Shown: positions 4,449 through 6,189 of the stretch, in pieces
Layout of the letters: every line of letters begins with the position of its first letter
Numbering within the stretch: the first letter of the stretch is position 1
DNA from: Candidatus Pacearchaeota archaeon
GTDB taxonomy: Archaea; Nanoarchaeota; Nanoarchaeia; Pacearchaeales; GW2011-AR1
Length of the DNA: 6,189 nt
NCBI GenBank assembly: GCA_002690445.1
Contig: NZER01000077.1
Span: forward strand, 1 to 6,189
Direction: 5' to 3'
The notes under the pieces: generated by a model
The model's input: the letters and a program-made list of their open reading frames with translations, nothing else
Databases searched by the model: none
What the model was told of the DNA's origin: nothing
Position numbers and translations under genes: made by a program

Positions 4449-6189
4449 TGCCAGGAAGTCATAGTAAGAAAGACAAGTTAAAGAAGAGGATTGCTAAGGT
4501 TAGAAAGGCACAAGCACCAAAAGACTTGAAGAATAGGGGATTCAAAAACCACCCATCCGAATACGGATGGGGGCTCACAGGTGGTGGAGATTCACATGGA
4601 CATGAGTCTAGAAAAATAAGAGGGGGAGTGAGAACACAAATAGAAGGAACAAAAGGTCATGAAGGAATAGAATTTCTTGACAAAGAAGCTTCCAGAAATC
4701 CTCTTAGTCCAATAAGACCACCGCTGGCAGATAGAGTGAAAAATGAAATAGGTGTTGGGAAGATATTAATAAGAGATCCTCTTGGAGACCCTAGAGATGT
4801 AGGAGAAACAGTAGAAGATGCAAAACTAACCCCAAAAGGAAAACCTACACTTTATAAGAATAAATCACTCTCTTATCGGCAAAGAAAGAAGTTAGCCAAG
4901 ATTAGAAAGGCACAAGCACCAAAAGACTTAAAGAAACGAAGATCAAAAAATCGCTACTCTGAGAATGTTTTACCAAACCAAGACTCCCATGGGAAAATGA
5001 GCACACGAGCTAGAGGATATGACCACAGATGGACAGATGGTAAATACACTTTAACAGAAGGAACAAAAGGTCTTGGGAAGCAAAAAATAAGAGATCCTCT
5101 TGGTGATCCTAGAGATTTAGGAGAAACACCAGAAGAAGCAAAACTAACTCCAAAAGGAAAACCTGTTAAGAAAAAGAGAGTAGCCAAAGTAAGAAAGGCA
5201 GACCAACAAGATATTAACAGGGTTAAGAGTTGGAACAGCAGAACCTTCAATAAAAAGAAAGAGTTATCTGGACCAACTGAAAAGACATTCGTACCACCCA
5301 AGTATCCAAGCGTAGATCTAAAGGGAAGACCATATCCTGGAATGACTGGGGATGAGATGGTTGCTAAACTTAGAAACAGAATAGCCAGAGTAAAAAAAGA
5401 AAACAGGAATTTTGGTATAACAAATGAAGAGAAGGATGAGATTTTAAGACGTAAAGAGGAGCCTGTTAGAGAAAGTCACCCAAAAACACCACTGTTAAAG
5501 GAAGTTCCATTTGGACCAAGACCAGGTGGAGTAGAATATGTTGATACTTACGGTAAAGATTTGCAAGAAGAATTAAAACAAAGAACAAGATATGAGGCAT
5601 ATGGGATTACCAAACCTCATATAAAAATAAGACCAAAGAAACCAACACAAAAACAGAGAGCAAGAATAATAAAAGCAAGATTAGCAAAGATTGAGAACTA
5701 TAATGCAGAAGCAGACCCAGAGGCATCACCAGGTGAATGGATAAAAAAATACAAAAAGAATAGAAAGGCTAAAGTAAGAAAGGCTAACGGTGGAATAGCA
5801 CCAAACTATAACAACCCAAGCAAGGTAAGGAAGAAAAAAACAGCAACAAAGGCTGCAAGTCATACTAAAGAAGATGTGACAGTAAGAACAGAAAAAGTAG
5901 ATAAGTTTATGAAAAACTCACCCTCTGGCGAAAAAATGATGAAAGATATAACTAAAAACCGTAAAAGGTTTATGGATCAGGCTAGAGAAATGAAAGGTTA
6001 TGTAGAAAAAGGAGTTAAGATAAACCCAAGTAGAAGATCTACTGGAAAAAAAATAGATAGAAAAATACGACAAAAACTTACAAAACAAAAGGCAGCAGCA
6101 AAAAGCAAGAGTGGTTATCTAGGGGATGCATCTGTAAACATACCATGGGGAGACCCAGATTTGGGTGATGAAGTAAATATAACATTTAG
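4448..6189 (+). CDS. Long Lys/Arg-rich repeat protein of unknown function, 3'-truncated
   Basis: The frame is open for 580 codons from the ATG at 4448 to the window end with no stop; the TAG in the last three bases is in another frame. The start overlaps the previous TAA (TAATG) and has a strong Shine-Dalgarno. About one residue in four is Lys or Arg, with few long hydrophobic runs, no membrane segment and no recognised enzyme motif. A basic motif like RIAKVRKA recurs at residues 14-21, 148-155, 244-251, 311-318 (RIARVKKE), about 410-416 (RLAKIEN) and 439-446. A larger module is duplicated (14-133 and 148-239), with anchors AQAPKDLK, DSHG, EGTKG and RDPLGDPRD...LTPKGKP in the same order. The C-terminal part is less repetitive and turns acidic at the end (GDPDLGDEVN). 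I do not recognise the protein. A nucleic-acid-binding, internal virion or head-tail structural role would suit its charge but is only inference. Confidence 0.82.
   Translation, partial: MPGSHSKKDKLKKRIAKVRKAQAPKDLKNRGFKNHPSEYGWGLTGGGDSHGHESRKIRGGVRTQIEGTKGHEGIEFLDKEASRNPLSPIRPPLADRVKNEIGVGKILIRDPLGDPRDVGETVEDAKLTPKGKPTLYKNKSLSYRQRKKLAKIRKAQAPKDLKKRRSKNRYSENVLPNQDSHGKMSTRARGYDHRWTDGKYTLTEGTKGLGKQKIRDPLGDPRDLGETPEEAKLTPKGKPVKKKRVAKVRKADQQDINRVKSWNSRTFNKKKELSGPTEKTFVPPKYPSVDLKGRPYPGMTGDEMVAKLRNRIARVKKENRNFGITNEEKDEILRRKEEPVRESHPKTPLLKEVPFGPRPGGVEYVDTYGKDLQEELKQRTRYEAYGITKPHIKIRPKKPTQKQRARIIKARLAKIENYNAEADPEASPGEWIKKYKKNRKAKVRKANGGIAPNYNNPSKVRKKKTATKAASHTKEDVTVRTEKVDKFMKNSPSGEKMMKDITKNRKRFMDQAREMKGYVEKGVKINPSRRSTGKKIDRKIRQKLTKQKAAAKSKSGYLGDASVNIPWGDPDLGDEVNITF
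4487..4846 (+). repeat. Duplicated coding module, copy 1
   Basis: This is the first copy (residues 14-133) of a module repeated at 4889-5164. Bases 4500-4527 match 4902-4929 exactly over 28 bases. The 75 bases from 4772 differ from those at 5090 at only 7 positions by my count. This copy is longer, with an extra stretch between EGTKG and RDPLG. Confidence 0.8.
4552..4571 (+). other. Perfect 8-bp inverted repeat with AATA loop
   Basis: CCCATCCG (4552-4559) and CGGATGGG (4564-4571) form a perfect GC-rich stem with a four-base loop, inside the coding region about 100 bases after the start of the long basic gene. No T-run follows, so it is not a standard intrinsic terminator. ACCACC at 4548-4553 could instead pair with GGTGGT at 4580-4585. 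It may be chance. Confidence 0.4.
4889..5164 (+). repeat. Duplicated coding module, copy 2
   Basis: This is the second copy (residues 148-239) of the module at 4487-4846, with the same four anchors in order. It is about 84 bases shorter, mainly because the segment between EGTKG (204-208) and RDPLG (215-219) is reduced from 38 to 6 residues. High DNA identity in the anchors indicates a fairly recent duplication. Confidence 0.8.

Noticed and set aside
4954..5301. 115-codon antisense frame with a hydrophobic, membrane-like product
   Set aside because: Lys codons (AAA/AAG) read backwards give Phe and Leu, so the apparent membrane segments are an artefact of the Lys-rich sense frame, which is open through the whole region.
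6187..6189. TAG at the window end as the stop of the long basic gene
   Set aside because: It is out of frame: the last complete codon of that gene is TTT at 6185-6187, and the window ends within the next codon.

Overview
The window looks like part of the tail and host-attachment gene cluster of a tailed virus or provirus from a low-GC, probably marine, prokaryote. All six supported genes lie on the + strand, packed end to end. Gaps are 32 bases or less and two junctions overlap. No stretch of 300 bases lacks a gene. I see no tRNA, rRNA, CRISPR array, integrase, transposase or replication gene.

Layout: (1) 1-1281, a tail-fibre-like protein whose start lies before the window. (2) 1286-2209, a glycine-rich protein with six evenly spaced Trp-centred units, best read as a six-bladed kelch-like beta-propeller. 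(3) 2206-2847, a charged helical protein that starts at TTG, coupled to the previous stop. (4) 2863-4086, a fibre-like protein with about 15 units of a 20/21-residue Ser-Asp-Ser-(Val/Ile)-Ser-Arg repeat. (5) 4119-4448, a small beta-rich protein resembling the N-terminal domain of phage upper-baseplate proteins. (6) 4448 to the window end, a Lys/Arg-rich frame of at least 580 codons with no stop. It carries an internally duplicated module and runs out of the window.

Working together (inference): genes 1, 2, 4 and 5 look like exposed virion parts (fibre, propeller adhesin, repetitive fibre, baseplate Ig-like module). Gene 3 may be an assembly or structural partner. Gene 6 is a basic, low-complexity protein of unknown role.

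Host (inference): three things point weakly to an archaeal host, possibly ammonia-oxidising Nitrososphaeria (Thaumarchaeota). Every Arg codon in the 407-residue gene is AGA or AGG and ATA is common for Ile. SDSVSR-type repeats are, from memory, frequent in that phylum's surface proteins. A TATA-like box sits about 26 bases before the ATG of gene 5, where no Shine-Dalgarno is seen. A marine bacteriophage is not excluded, because the tail-fibre phrases of gene 1 are widespread in marine phage metagenomes.
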